Assembly: GCA_963764365.1 (NCBI GenBank)
Contig: CAVXSI010000019.1
Location: 1 to 64,000 of the forward strand
Source: VRUE01 sp963764365
GTDB lineage: Bacteria; Actinomycetota; Thermoleophilia; Solirubrobacterales; 70-9
DNA: 64,000 nucleotides
Direction of reading: 5' to 3'
A model generated the notes under the pieces. The model was not told the origin of the DNA. It did no database searches and was given only the letters and a program-made list of their open reading frames with translations. A program made the position numbers and the translations under genes. Positions 55,885 through 64,000 of the stretch are shown here, in pieces. Each line of letters opens with the position of its first letter. Position 1 is the stretch's first letter.

Positions 55885-56638
55885 ATGAACATCGATGAGA
55901 CGACCGCCCTCGTGGCCGGCGGCGCTTCCGGCCTGGGGCGCGCCACCGCCGAGGCGCTGAAGAGCAAGGGCGCGAAGGTGATGGTCCTCGACCTGCCCGC
56001 GGCCGAGGACAGCGTGCCCGCCAGACAGCGGCCTCGCCTTCTGCGCCGCCGACGTCCGCGACGGCGAGCAGGTCGCCGCCGCCGTCGACGCCGCCGCCGA
56101 GCTCGGGGAGCTGCGCATCTGCGTCAACTGCGCCGGCATCGGCTCGCCCGGCCGGATCGCCCGCAGGGGCGTGCCGATGGAGCTGGAGACGTTCCGCAAC
56201 GTGATCGAGGTCAACCTGATCGGGACCTTCAACGTGGCCCGGCTCGCGGCGGCGAGGATGCAGGGCAACGACCCGGTCGACGACGAGCGCGGCGTGATCG
56301 TCAACACCGCCTCCATCGCCGCCTTCGAGGGTCAGATCGGCCAGGTCCCCTACTCCGCGTCCAAGGGCGGGATCGTCGGCATGAACCTGCCGATCGCCCG
56401 GGACCTCTCCGATTCGCTGATCCGCTGCGCGACGATCGCCCCGGGGATCTTCGACACCCCGCTGCTGGGCAAGCTGCCCGAGGACGTCCGCGCCTCGCTC
56501 GGCCGCTCGGTGCCGCACCCGGCGCGGCTCGGCCTGCCCTCCGAGTACGCCGACCTGGTCGTCCACATCATCGAGAACCAGATGCTCAACGGCGAGGTGA
56601 TCCGCCTCGACGGGGCGCTGCGGATGGCGCCCCGCTGA
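55885..56638 (+). CDS. SDR, 17-beta-HSD10/2-methyl-3-hydroxybutyryl-CoA dehydrogenase-like (one frameshift)
   Basis: About 250 residues after removing an extra base near 56026. AGGASGLGRATAEAL, VNCAGIGSPGRI, VNTASIAAFEGQIGQVPYSASKGGIVGM and PGIFDTPLLGKLPEDVRASLG; the last block and the Gln-rich FEGQIGQ are hallmarks of HSD10-type 3-hydroxyacyl-CoA dehydrogenases acting in isoleucine and branched acid breakdown. Followed by the flavin oxidoreductase after 26 bases. Confidence 0.8.
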
Positions 56639-56664
56639 GCGGCCCCGAAAGACGAGGAGGAGAC

Positions 56665-57674
56665 ATGTTCAAGACCCGCTTCACCGAGATGTTCGGCGTC
56701 GAGCACCCGATCACCCAGGGCGGGATGCAGTGGGTCGGCCGGGCCGAACTGGTCGCCGCCGTCGCCAACAGCGGCTGCCTCGGGTTCGTCACCGCGCTGA
56801 CCCAGCCGACGCCGGAGGACCTGAGCAAGGAGATCGCCCGCACCAGGGAGATGACCGACAAGCCGTTCGGCGTCAACCTCACGATCCTCCCCTCGATCAA
56901 TCCCCCTCCCTACGAGGAGTACCGGCAGGCGATCATCGAGTCCGGCGTCACCGTGGTCGAGACCGCCGGCTTCAACCCGCGCGACCACGTCCCCGACTTC
57001 CACGCCGCCGGGGTGAAGATCCTGCACAAGGCGACCACCGTCCGGCACGCGCTGTCGGCGCAGAAGGTCGGGGTTGACGCGATCTCGATCGACGGCTTCG
57101 AGTGCGCCGGCCACCCCGGCGAGGAGGACATCGGCGGCCTCGTCCTGATCCCCGCGGCGGCCGACGCGCTGGACATCCCGGTGATCGCCTCCGGCGGGTT
57201 CGGCGACGGCCGCGGGCTGGCCGCCGCGCTCGCCCTCGGCGCCGACGGGATCAACATGGGGACGCGCTTCCTCTGCACGGTCGAGTCGCCGATCGACGAC
57301 GCCGTCAAGCAGCGGATCGTCGAGCAGGACGAGAACGGCACCGACCTGATCTTCCGCACCCTCGGCAACACTGCCCGGGTCGCCGCCAACGCGATCAGCG
57401 CCCAGGTGCGCGAGATCGAAGCCCGCGGCGACGCGAGTTCGAGGACGTGCGCGAGCTCGTCGCCGGCGCCCGCGGCCGCCTCGTCTACGAGACCGGCGAC
57501 CTCGACGCCGGCATCTGGAGCGCCGGCATCGTCCAGGGCCTGATCCACGACGTGCCGAGCGTCGCGGAACTGATCGATCGCATCCTCGCCGAAGCCGAGT
57601 CGGTGGTCAGCGACCGCCTGGCGGGAATGCTGCCGGCTAGCGGCCGGACCAGCTCGGCGCGCGCTTCTCGATGA
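56665..57674 (+). CDS. NAD(P)H-dependent flavin oxidoreductase, nitronate monooxygenase-like (one frameshift)
   Basis: FMN-binding TIM barrel, about 335 residues. PITQGGMQWVGRAELVAAV, FGVNLTI, GFECAGHPGEEDIGG with the catalytic-side His, VIASGGFGDGRGLAAALALGADGINMGTRF for phosphate binding. A missing base near 57437 changes frame; the end near 57640-57674 is uncertain because the frame runs into the convergent crotonase gene. May act as nitronate monooxygenase or an enoyl reductase of the FabK type. Confidence 0.76.
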
Positions 57675-58431
57675 AGGCGTTGACGCCCTCCTGCATGTCG
57701 GCGGAGGACATCACGACTTCGTTGGCGGCCCGGGTCCGTTTCCAGGCCTCCTCGTCGTCGGTGGCGGCCGTGCAGTCGAGGACGACCCGGCGCGACTCGC
57801 GGACGGCCAGCGGCGCGTTGGCGACGATCCGCTCGGCCAGGGACCGGGCCGAGGCGAGCGCCTCGCCGCCGGGGCAGAGGTCGTTGACGAAGCCGAGGTC
57901 GTAGGCGCGCGAGGCCGGCAGCGGGTCGCCGGTCAGGGCGCACTCCATCGCCACGTTGAGCGGCAGCTTGCGGCCGAGGCGGAAGAGGCCGCCGGCGGCG
58001 GCGACGATTCCGCGCTTGACCTCGGGGATGCCGAAGCGGGCGTCCTCGGCGGCGACCAGCAGGTCGCAGGCGAGGACGATCTCGGTTCCCCCGGCCAGGG
58101 CGGCGCCCTCGACGGCGGCGATCAGGGGCTTGCTCCGCTCGCGGCGGACGAGGCCGGCGAAGCCGCCGCGCTCGGTCGACAGCTCGGCGCTGCGCCCTTC
58201 GCCGATCGCCTTCAGGTCGGCGCCCGCGCAGAAGACCGGCGGCGTCCCGGTGAGGATCGCGACCCAGACCGCGTCGTCGGCCTCGACGTTGTCGATCGCC
58301 GCCTCGATCCCGGCCGCGACCTCGGGGCTGACGGAGTTGCGCGCCTCGGCGCGGTCGATCGTGATCACGGCGCAGTTGCCGTCGACTTCGTAGCGGATGC
58401 ACGGTCCGGTGTCCTTGGCTGGGTTTGGCAT
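57637..58431 (-). CDS. Enoyl-CoA hydratase/isomerase family protein
   Basis: Intact, 264 residues. VFCAGADLKAIGEG and AVEGAALAGGTEIVLACDLL oxyanion segments; FGIPEVKRGIVAAAGGLFRLGRKL and FIEKRAPSWSGR. The EVKRGIVAAAGGLFRL block is that of the EchA-type group related to carnitinyl-CoA dehydratase. GATACT (reverse of 58439-58444) ends 7 bases before the ATG, so the message may be leaderless. Divergent from the PRISE-like reductase. Confidence 0.82.
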   Translation of the reverse strand: MPNPAKDTGPCIRYEVDGNCAVITIDRAEARNSVSPEVAAGIEAAIDNVEADDAVWVAILTGTPPVFCAGADLKAIGEGRSAELSTERGGFAGLVRRERSKPLIAAVEGAALAGGTEIVLACDLLVAAEDARFGIPEVKRGIVAAAGGLFRLGRKLPLNVAMECALTGDPLPASRAYDLGFVNDLCPGGEALASARSLAERIVANAPLAVRESRRVVLDCTAATDDEEAWKRTRAANEVVMSSADMQEGVNAFIEKRAPSWSGR

Positions 58432-58488
58432 GGCCGGCAGTATCGGTCGCGGCGCGGCCCGCCGGCGCCCGGGTGCGCGTGCCTGGCT

Positions 58489-58502
58489 TGTGGAATCGGC
58501 CA
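58489..58502 (+). promoter_or_regulatory. Shared regulatory box between crotonase and PRISE-like genes
   Basis: TGTGGAATCGGCCA (reverse TGGCCGATTCCACA). Gap 44 to the leftward GATACT (reverse of 58439-58444) and 42 to a weak rightward CACGCT at 58545-58550. Confidence 0.4.
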
Positions 58503-58583
58503 AACGCCGCCGGCTCCCGCGGGACGCGCCGGCCGGCGAGCCGGCACGCTGGCGGCAGGTCATCCCGAGCCGGAGGAGGAGAG

Positions 58584-59686
58584 ATGGGGAAGGTCGTTGT
58601 GGTCGGTGCCAGCGGTGTCGTGGGCGCGGCGGTCGCGGAGCGGTTCCTCGCCGACGACGAGCGCGAGGTGATCGCCGTCTCGCGGCGCGAGCCCGAAATC
58701 CAGGCCGACCGGCCGTTCCGCCACATATCCGTCGACCTGCGGTCGGCCGAGGACGCGCGGCGGGCGCTGGGGGAGCTCGAGGACGTCGAGGACGTGGTCT
58801 ACGCCGCCCTGTTCGAGAAACCGGGCGTGATGGAGGGCTGGACCGAAACCGACCAGATGCAGACCAACCTGGAGATGCTGCAGAACGTGCTCGAGCCGGT
58901 GCTCGAGTCGAGCCCCGGGCTGAGCCACGTCAGCCTCCTGCAGGGAACCAAGGCCTACGGCGTCCACCTGCACCCGATCCGCATCCCCGCCCGCGAGCGG
59001 CTGCCCCGCGACCCGCACGAGAACTTCTACTGGCTGCAGGAAGACTACCTGCGCGAGGCGGCCTCCCGGCACGGCTTCGCCTGGACCGTGTTCCGGCCGA
59101 TGCTGATCGTCGGCGCCACCCTCAACGCGCCGATGAACATGATCCCGGTGATCGGCGCCTACGCCGCGATCTGCCGCGAGGAGGGGCTGCCGTTCGCCTT
59201 CCCCGGCGGCGGCCACTGGGTCTTCCAGGCGGCCGACTCGCGGATCGTCGCCGGCGCCATCCACTGGGCCTCGACCGCCGAGAACGCCCGCAACGAGGTC
59301 TTCAACGTGACCAACGGCGAGGTCTGCGAGTGGCACGACATGTGGCCGGCGATCGCCGACGCCGTCGGGCTCGAGCCGGCCCCCGACAAGCCGATGAAAC
59401 TGTCGGAGTTCCTGCCCCAGCACGCCGACACCTGGGACCGGATCGTCGCCGAGCACGGGTTGCGCGAGAACAGCCTCGCCGAGGTGCTCGGCGAGTCCCA
59501 CCACTACTCGGACTTCATCTTCGCCTACGGGGTGGAGGACCCGCCGCCGGCGCTGGAGTCCGACGTCAAGCTCCGCGCCGCCGGTTCACCGAGGTGATGG
59601 ACACCGAGGAGATGATCCGCCACTGGCTCGAGGTCCTGGTCGAGCGCAAGGTGATGCCGCCGGCCGGCGCCGCGGGGGCGCGGTAG
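58584..59686 (+). CDS. PRISE-type SDR (progesterone 5-beta-reductase/iridoid synthase-like, one frameshift near the end)
   Basis: Extended SDR of about 367 residues. VVVGASGVVGAAVAERFL cofactor motif, VYAALFEKPG, LLQGTKAYGVHLHP and NFYWLQEDYLRE, which correspond to the TGxKHY and YY..ED blocks of the PRISE family that reduces enones. FRPMLIVGAT and PFAFPGGGHWVFQ follow. A missing base near 59577 cuts it short; the repaired protein ends VMPPAGAAGAR at 59686. GGAGGAGG precedes the ATG. The natural substrate could be a cyclic enone or terpenoid. Confidence 0.74.
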
Positions 59687-59688
59687 CG

Positions 59689-60240
59689 GTGGCGCGGATC
59701 TCCTACGTCGACCCGGCGAGCGCTCCCGAGCAGGTCCGCATCCGCGCTGGAGCGGACGCCGCCGCTCAACGTCTTCCGCCTCACCGCCCACGCCAGCTCG
59801 GTCTTCCGGCCGTTCCTGCGCTACGGCGGCGCTCTGCTCTCCGATCTGGAGCTCGACCCGGTCCTGCGCGAGCTCGCGATCCTCCGCGTCGCGGTGCTGG
59901 CCGGCGCCGAGTACGAGCGGGTCCAGCACGAGCCGATCGCCGCCGGGGTCGGCGCCGGTCCCGAGCAGATCGCCCGCGCCACCCGACCCGGCGAGCCCGG
60001 CGAGGGGGTCGAGGGGCTGGTGCTGGCGCTGGTCGAGGAGACGGCGCGGGACGGTCGCGGCTCGGCGGCGACGACCGACGCCCTGTCGCGGCGCTCGGCG
60101 AGCGCCAGCTGGTGGAGCTGCTGCTGGTGATCGGCCAGTACCGCGGCCTCGCGGTGCTGATGAACACGGTCGAGATCGACCTCGACGAAGAGGCCGGGAT
60201 GGCCGTCCTGCGGAGCGCCTCGGGACGGCGCCGGTCGTGA
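59689..60240 (+). CDS. Carboxymuconolactone decarboxylase-family protein (two frameshifts)
   Basis: AhpD/CMD fold, about 183 residues. PLNVFRLTAHASSVFRPFLRYGGALL, LDPVLRELAILRVAVLAGAEYERVQHEPIA and VELLLVIGQYRGLAVLMNTVEIDLD. The Cys-x-x-Cys redox motif of AhpD is absent, so decarboxylase or another non-redox role is likely. Extra base near 59746, missing base near 60090. GTG start two bases after the preceding stop; its TGA overlaps the next GTG. Confidence 0.72.
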   Translation: MARISYVDPASAPEQVRIRAGADAAAQRLPPHRPRQLGLPAVPALRRRSALRSGARPGPARARDPPRRGAGRRRVRAGPARADRRRGRRRSRADRPRHPTRRARRGGRGAGAGAGRGDGAGRSRLGGDDRRPVAALGERQLVELLLVIGQYRGLAVLMNTVEIDLDEEAGMAVLRSASGRRRS

Positions 60241-61019
60241 GCGAGCTGGAGGGCCGGCGCGTCCTCGTGATCGGCGGCGGCCGCCAGCGCTACGGCGAGG
60301 ACGAACCCGCCGGAGGGGATCGGCAAAGCGACCTGCGTGCTGGCCGCTCGCGAGGGCGCCCGGGTGGCGGTGGTCGACCGCGACCTCGCCGCCGCCGAGG
60401 AGAGCGCCGCCGACGCCCGCGCCGCCGGCGGCGAGGCCTGGGCGATCGCCGGCGACGCGACCGACGAGGACGCGGTCGAGGCCTTCTTCGCCGCCGCCGA
60501 GGAAGCGATGGGCGGTCTCGACGGGGTCGTGGTCAATGTCGGGATCGGCGGCGGCGAGGGCTTCGAGGGCACCAGCACGCGGGCCTGGGACATCGTCATG
60601 CGGGTCAACGCGCGCTCCCATTTCCTCGGCTGCAAGGCGGCGCTGGCGCGGCTCGGCGACGGCGGCTCGATCGTCCTCGTCTCCTCCGTCGCCGCGACCT
60701 ACGTCGCCGGCACCAGGATGCCCGCCTACACGGCCTCGAAGGCGGCGCTGATGGGCCTGGTCCGTCACGCGGCGAAGGAGGGCGCCGCGCGCGGCGTACG
60801 CGCCAACGTGGTCTCCCCGGGCTGATCGACACCCCGCTGGGCCGCTCCGCCTCGCGGGCGGACTCCAACCGCGAGGCGGTCGGGATCCCGCTCGGCCGGC
60901 AGGGCACGGCCTGGGAGGTGGCGGAGGCGATCGCCTTCATGCTCTCGCCGCGCTCCTCGTACGTCACCGCGCAGGAGCTGCTCGTGGACGGCGGCCTGAG
61001 CGGCGTCGGGGCTTTGTAG
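60237..61019 (+). CDS. SDR oxidoreductase (frameshifted)
   Basis: About 255 residues. RVLVIGGG start, then after an extra base near 60318 GIGKATCVLAAREGARVAVVDRD, VNVGIGGGEGFEG, LVSSVAATYVAGTRMPAYTASKAAL, and after a missing base near 60823 LIDTPLGRSASRAD and LLVDGGLSGVG. The N-terminal glycine motif is interrupted by an odd segment (RQRYGEDEPA), which may be real or the result of more sequence errors. GTG start overlaps the preceding stop. Confidence 0.68.
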   Translation: MSELEGRRVLVIGGGRQRYGEDEPAGGDRQSDLRAGRSRGRPGGGGRPRPRRRRGERRRRPRRRRRGLGDRRRRDRRGRGRGLLRRRRGSDGRSRRGRGQCRDRRRRGLRGHQHAGLGHRHAGQRALPFPRLQGGAGAARRRRLDRPRLLRRRDLRRRHQDARLHGLEGGADGPGPSRGEGGRRARRTRQRGLPGLIDTPLGRSASRADSNREAVGIPLGRQGTAWEVAEAIAFMLSPRSSYVTAQELLVDGGLSGVGAL

Positions 61020-61077
61020 ATAGGGCCAAAGCGCGCCCGCCGCGCGCTTGCGGGCGCGGCGGCGCCAGCGCTAGAAC
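61011..61077 (+). promoter_or_regulatory. Promoter of CoA ligase gene at 61148: inverted repeat, box and -10
   Basis: GCTTTG and CAAAGC arms frame 61011-61032; inside is TGTAGATAGGGCCA (61015-61028), close to the box at 58489. TAGAAC at 61072-61077 is 43 bases on. The leader to the ATG is about 65 bases. The 5' part overlaps the stop codon of the upstream SDR. Confidence 0.4.
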
Positions 61078-61147
61078 AGGGGCGGTGCCACGGCCGCGTG
61101 GCGCGGCGCCTTGTCGGGGACCGGAACGAAGGGAAGAGGAAGATCTC

Positions 61148-62747
61148 ATGGCTGATCAGGCGATCAACGAGTTGAACGCGACGCGACGCCTCTCCTACGG
61201 AGAGCAGCTGGCTCGCAGCGCGCGCAAGATGCCCGACGCGAGGGCGCTCAAATTCGGCGAGCAGGAGCGGAGCTTCCGCGAATTCGACGAGCGCGTCACC
61301 CGGCTCGCCAACGCTCTCGCCGCCCGCGGGGTGGTGAAGGGCGACCGCGTCGCGACCCTGGCCTACAACGCGCTCGAGGTGGTCGAGACCTACATGGCCG
61401 CCTCCCGCCTGGGCGCGATCTGCGTGCCGATGAACTTCCGCCTGGTGGCCGACGAGATCGTCTACATCGCCTCCGACAGCGGCGCCAAGGCGGTCGTCGT
61501 CGACTCGATGCTCGCCGAGACCGTCGCCCGGGTGCGCAAGGAGGTGCCGACGCTGGAGAGCTGCCTCGTCTTCGACACCGACCCCGAGGCCGCCGGGGCC
61601 GGGGCCGAGGCCTACGAGGACGTGCTCGCCGAGTCCTCGACGGAGGCCCCGTGGGATCGACGTCTCCGAGCACGATCCCGCCTTCATCATGTACACGTCG
61701 GGCACCACCGGCAGGCCCAAGGGCGCGGTCCTCAGCCACTTCAACCTGCTGATCAACACCTACAACGTGCTGGCGACGATGGCGATCTCCGGCAGCGAGG
61801 AAATCTTCCTCTCCGGGCTGCCGCTGTTCCACATCGGGGGCCTCAACCTGATCTCGCCGCAGATCCTCCTCGGCGGCACCTCGGTGATCCTCGCGACCGG
61901 CGAATTCGACGCCGCCAAGGTCGTCGACATGCTCGAGGAGGACAAGGTCACCGGCTGCTACTTCGTCCCCACCCAGTGGCAGCAGATCTGCGAAGTCCCG
62001 GGCGTGAAGGGCCGCGACCTGAGCCTGAAGCGGATGCTGTGGGGCGCCTCGGTGGCGCCGCCCTCGGTGCTGAAAGCGATGGAGGAGACCTTCCCCGGCG
62101 TGCCGACGTACAACTGCTTCGGCCAGACCGAGATGAGCTCGCTGACCTGCGTGCTGCTGGGCGAGGACGCGATCAGCAAGCAGGGCTCGGTGGGCACCCC
62201 GATAGTCAACGTCGAGGCGCGCCTGGTCGACGACGAGATGAACGACGTGCCGAAAGGCGAGGCCGGCGAGATCGTCTACCGCGGCCCGACCGTGATGCAG
62301 GAATACTGGAACAAGCCGGAGGCGACCGCCGAGGCGTTCGCCGGCGGCTGGTTCCACTCCGGCGACCTGGTCCGCGAAGACGAGGACGGGTTCATGTTCG
62401 TCGTCGACCGCAAGAAGGACATGATCATCTCCGGCGGCGAGAACATCTACTGCGCGGAGGTCGAGGCGGCGATCGACTCCCACCCGAAGGTGCGCGAGGT
62501 CGCGATCATCGGCGTGCCGCACGAGAAGTGGGTCGAGACCCCGCTCGCGGTGGTCGCGCCGGTCGACGCCGGCGACCCGCCGACCGAGGAGGAAGTGATC
62601 GACTGGTGCCGCCAGAAACTCGCCTCCTACAAGAAGCCGAGCCGGGTCGTCATCGTCGACGAGCTGCCCCGCAACGCCAGCGGCAAGGTGCTCAAGTTCA
62701 CGCTGCGCGAGGAGTACTCCGAGCAGCAGACGGCGACCGCGAGCTAG
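61148..62747 (+). CDS. Acyl-CoA ligase, FadD-like (one frameshift)
   Basis: About 533 residues. FIMYTSGTTGRPKGAVLSHF (A3), YNCFGQTEMSS (A5), WFHSGDLVREDEDGFMFVVDR (A7), ISGGENIYCAEVE and NASGKVLKFTLRE with the catalytic Lys. The FVPTQWQQICEVPGV segment and overall form recall FadD13 and related actinobacterial ligases. An extra base lies near 61652. AGAGGAAGATCTC precedes the ATG at 61148. Heads a unit with the SRPBCC and SDR genes. Confidence 0.82.
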
Positions 62748-62756
62748 GGGGCGAGG

Positions 62757-63167
62757 ATGGCTGACGTGAGCCAGAGCGTCGTGGTCTCCAGCACCCCCGA
62801 CGAGGTCTGGGCGGTGATCGGCGACCCGGTGAAGGTCGGCGACTGGCTGCCGATGATCGCCGAGTCGCGGATGGAAGGGGACCTGCGGATCGCCTCGATC
62901 AACGGCCGCGAGGGCGTGATCAAGGAGCGGATCGTCGAGCACTCCGACGCCGACCGCCACTACAGCTATGAAGTCGTCGACGGGCCGATGAAGCTCGAGT
63001 CCTACCTCTCGAAGCTCAGCGTCATCGCCGAGGGCGACGGCTCGCGGGTTCTCTGGGAGGCCGACTTCGAGCCGCCGGCCGGCCGCGACAAGGACGAGGT
63101 CGGGCAGGCGATCGACGCGACCTACCGCTCCGGCCTGCAGTCGCTCCGGGATGTCCTCGGCGACTGA
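62757..63167 (+). CDS. SRPBCC-family (START-like) protein
   Basis: Intact, 136 residues. VVVSSTPDEVWAVIGDPVKVGDWLPMI at the start (quoted in part), then SINGREGVIKERI and VLWEADFEPPA; a hydrophobic-ligand-binding helix-grip fold of the polyketide cyclase type. Could bind or aromatise a cyclic intermediate. Starts 9 bases after the ligase; the following SDR begins inside its last codons. Confidence 0.82.
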   Translation: MADVSQSVVVSSTPDEVWAVIGDPVKVGDWLPMIAESRMEGDLRIASINGREGVIKERIVEHSDADRHYSYEVVDGPMKLESYLSKLSVIAEGDGSRVLWEADFEPPAGRDKDEVGQAIDATYRSGLQSLRDVLGD

Positions 63168-63961
63168 GCCCGAGCACGTCGCGCTGGCCGAGGACGCCGC
63201 GGCCGGCGAGCGCTTCGACCTGAGCGGCAAGGTGGCCCTGGTCACCGGCGGCAGCCGCGGCCTCGGCCGGGCGATGGTGCTCGCCTTCGCCGCCGCGGGG
63301 GCGGACGTGATCATCGCCAGCCGCAAGCTCGACAACTGCGAGGCGCTGGCGGCGGAGGTCGGGGAGCCGCACCGGGCGCCGGGCGCTGGCCGTGGCCGCC
63401 CACGCCGGCCGCTGGGAGGACATGGACCGGCTCGCCGAGCAGGCCTACGAGTCCTTCGGCCGGGTCGACGTCCTCGTCAACAACGCCGGCATGTCGCCGC
63501 TGTACCCCGAGCCGGCGGCGGTCACCGAGGAGCTCTACGACAAGGTGCTGGCGGTCAACCTGAAGGGCCCGTTCCGGCTGACGGCGCTGATCGGCGCGCG
63601 GATGGCCGCCGACGGGACCGGCGGCTCCGTGATCAACGTCTCCAGCGTCGCCTCCACCCATCCCCGCGGCGACGTGATCCCCTACGCGGCGGCGAAGGCG
63701 GGCGTCAACGCGATCACCAAGGGCTTCGCCCACGCCTGGCCGCGCCTGGTCCGCGTCAACGCGATCCTTCCCGGCACCTTCCTCACCGACATCTCCAAGG
63801 CCTGGGACATGGAGGCCTTCGAGCGCCGTGCCGAAGGCTTCGCCCTGCGCCGCGGCGGCTACCCGGACGAGGTGGTCGGCGCCGCCCTCTACTTCGCCAG
63901 CGACGCCTCCAGCTACACCTCCGGCGCGCTGCTCGAGATCGACGGCGGCTACATCGGCTGA
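63151..63961 (+). CDS. SDR oxidoreductase (one frameshift)
   Basis: About 269 residues. LVTGGSRGLGRAMVLAF, NNAGMSPLYPEP, VINVSSVASTHPRGDVIPYAAAKAG and LLEIDGGYIG. An extra base lies near 63388. The N-terminal extension of some 20 residues is acidic (EPEHVALAEDAAAGE) and precedes the fold. ATG at 63151 overlaps the SRPBCC gene by 17 bases. Bases 63962-64000 after it hold no recognisable feature. Confidence 0.8.
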
Positions 63962-64000
63962 GCCGGCGCCGCCGCGCCGCTCAGGGTCGCAGCCGCTCCG

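Noticed and set aside
498..63388. Programmed +1 ribosomal frameshifting as the reason for broken genes
   Set aside because: The breaks lack a common slippery sequence, affect unrelated families at random places, and occur up to five times in one gene.
1..64000. Mobile elements, CRISPR arrays, tRNA or rRNA genes, prophage or defence systems
   Set aside because: No transposase, integrase, direct-repeat array, cloverleaf or rRNA-like sequence was seen on either strand.

Overview
The window is very GC-rich (about 70%) bacterial DNA packed with genes for acyl-CoA metabolism. Codon use (almost only G/C third positions), frequent GTG and TTG starts, a PucR-type regulator, tetracistronic runs of SDR, enoyl-CoA hydratase, acyl-CoA dehydrogenase and CaiB/BaiF genes, and cyclase-family proteins all fit an actinobacterium, probably a Thermoleophilia/Solirubrobacterales-like soil lineage. 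This placement is inference. No rRNA, tRNA, insertion sequence, CRISPR array or replication origin was seen, and no gene-free stretch exceeds 300 bases (the longest is 31049-31287).

Layout. 1-11 kb: thioesterase, epoxide-hydrolase-like enzyme, alcohol dehydrogenase, first cyclase-family protein, then a co-directional run of CoA ligase, enoyl-CoA hydratase, hotdog protein, SCP2-like protein, hydrolase, NTF2-like protein, CoA ligase and thiolase. 11-15 kb: a haloalkane dehalogenase of the DhaA type, a crotonase and two zinc alcohol dehydrogenases. 15-24 kb: a leftward operon of acyl-CoA dehydrogenase, HAD, SDR and CoA-transferase, facing away from a kinase of the ACAD10/11 type, a second kinase, SDRs, a MaoC protein and a crotonase. 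24-32 kb: PucR/GAF regulator, biotin carrier plus acyl-CoA dehydrogenase, a tyrosine-phosphatase-like protein, SDR, quinone oxidoreductase and two divergent crotonases. 32-41 kb: second cyclase, a complete sugar-type ABC importer, an acyl-CoA carboxylase subunit, then a kinase/DUF6285/dehydrogenase trio that looks like the LvaABC module for 4-hydroxyacyl-CoA. 41-53 kb: TetR, two tandem CoA-transferases, CoA ligase, amidohydrolase, two tiny desulforedoxin-like proteins, crotonases, thiolase, MFS exporter. 53-64 kb: bioB and bioF, SDRs, a flavin oxidoreductase, a PRISE-type reductase, a carboxymuconolactone-decarboxylase-like protein, CoA ligase, SRPBCC protein.

How the genes work together: the set supplies CoA activation (four ligases, four CoA-transferase-like genes), dehydrogenation, hydration, oxidation and thiolysis several times over, plus kinase-dependent removal of gamma-hydroxyl groups. 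This suggests catabolism of branched, cyclic or hydroxylated acids, but the real substrate cannot be read from the sequence.

Two points stand out. First, nearly every promoter region carries a 14-base partly palindromic box (consensus about TGGAGANNTCNACA) placed 41-46 bases before a TANNNT-like -10, which puts it near -62; it serves single and divergent promoters and many of the transcripts look leaderless. Second, HAD, acyl-CoA dehydrogenase and kinase genes lie side by side as separate versions of the three domains of animal ACAD10. The sequence also contains about fifty single-base indels (mostly one extra base) that break roughly half of the genes; these look like sequencing or assembly error, so frameshifted genes are annotated as whole genes with the break noted.
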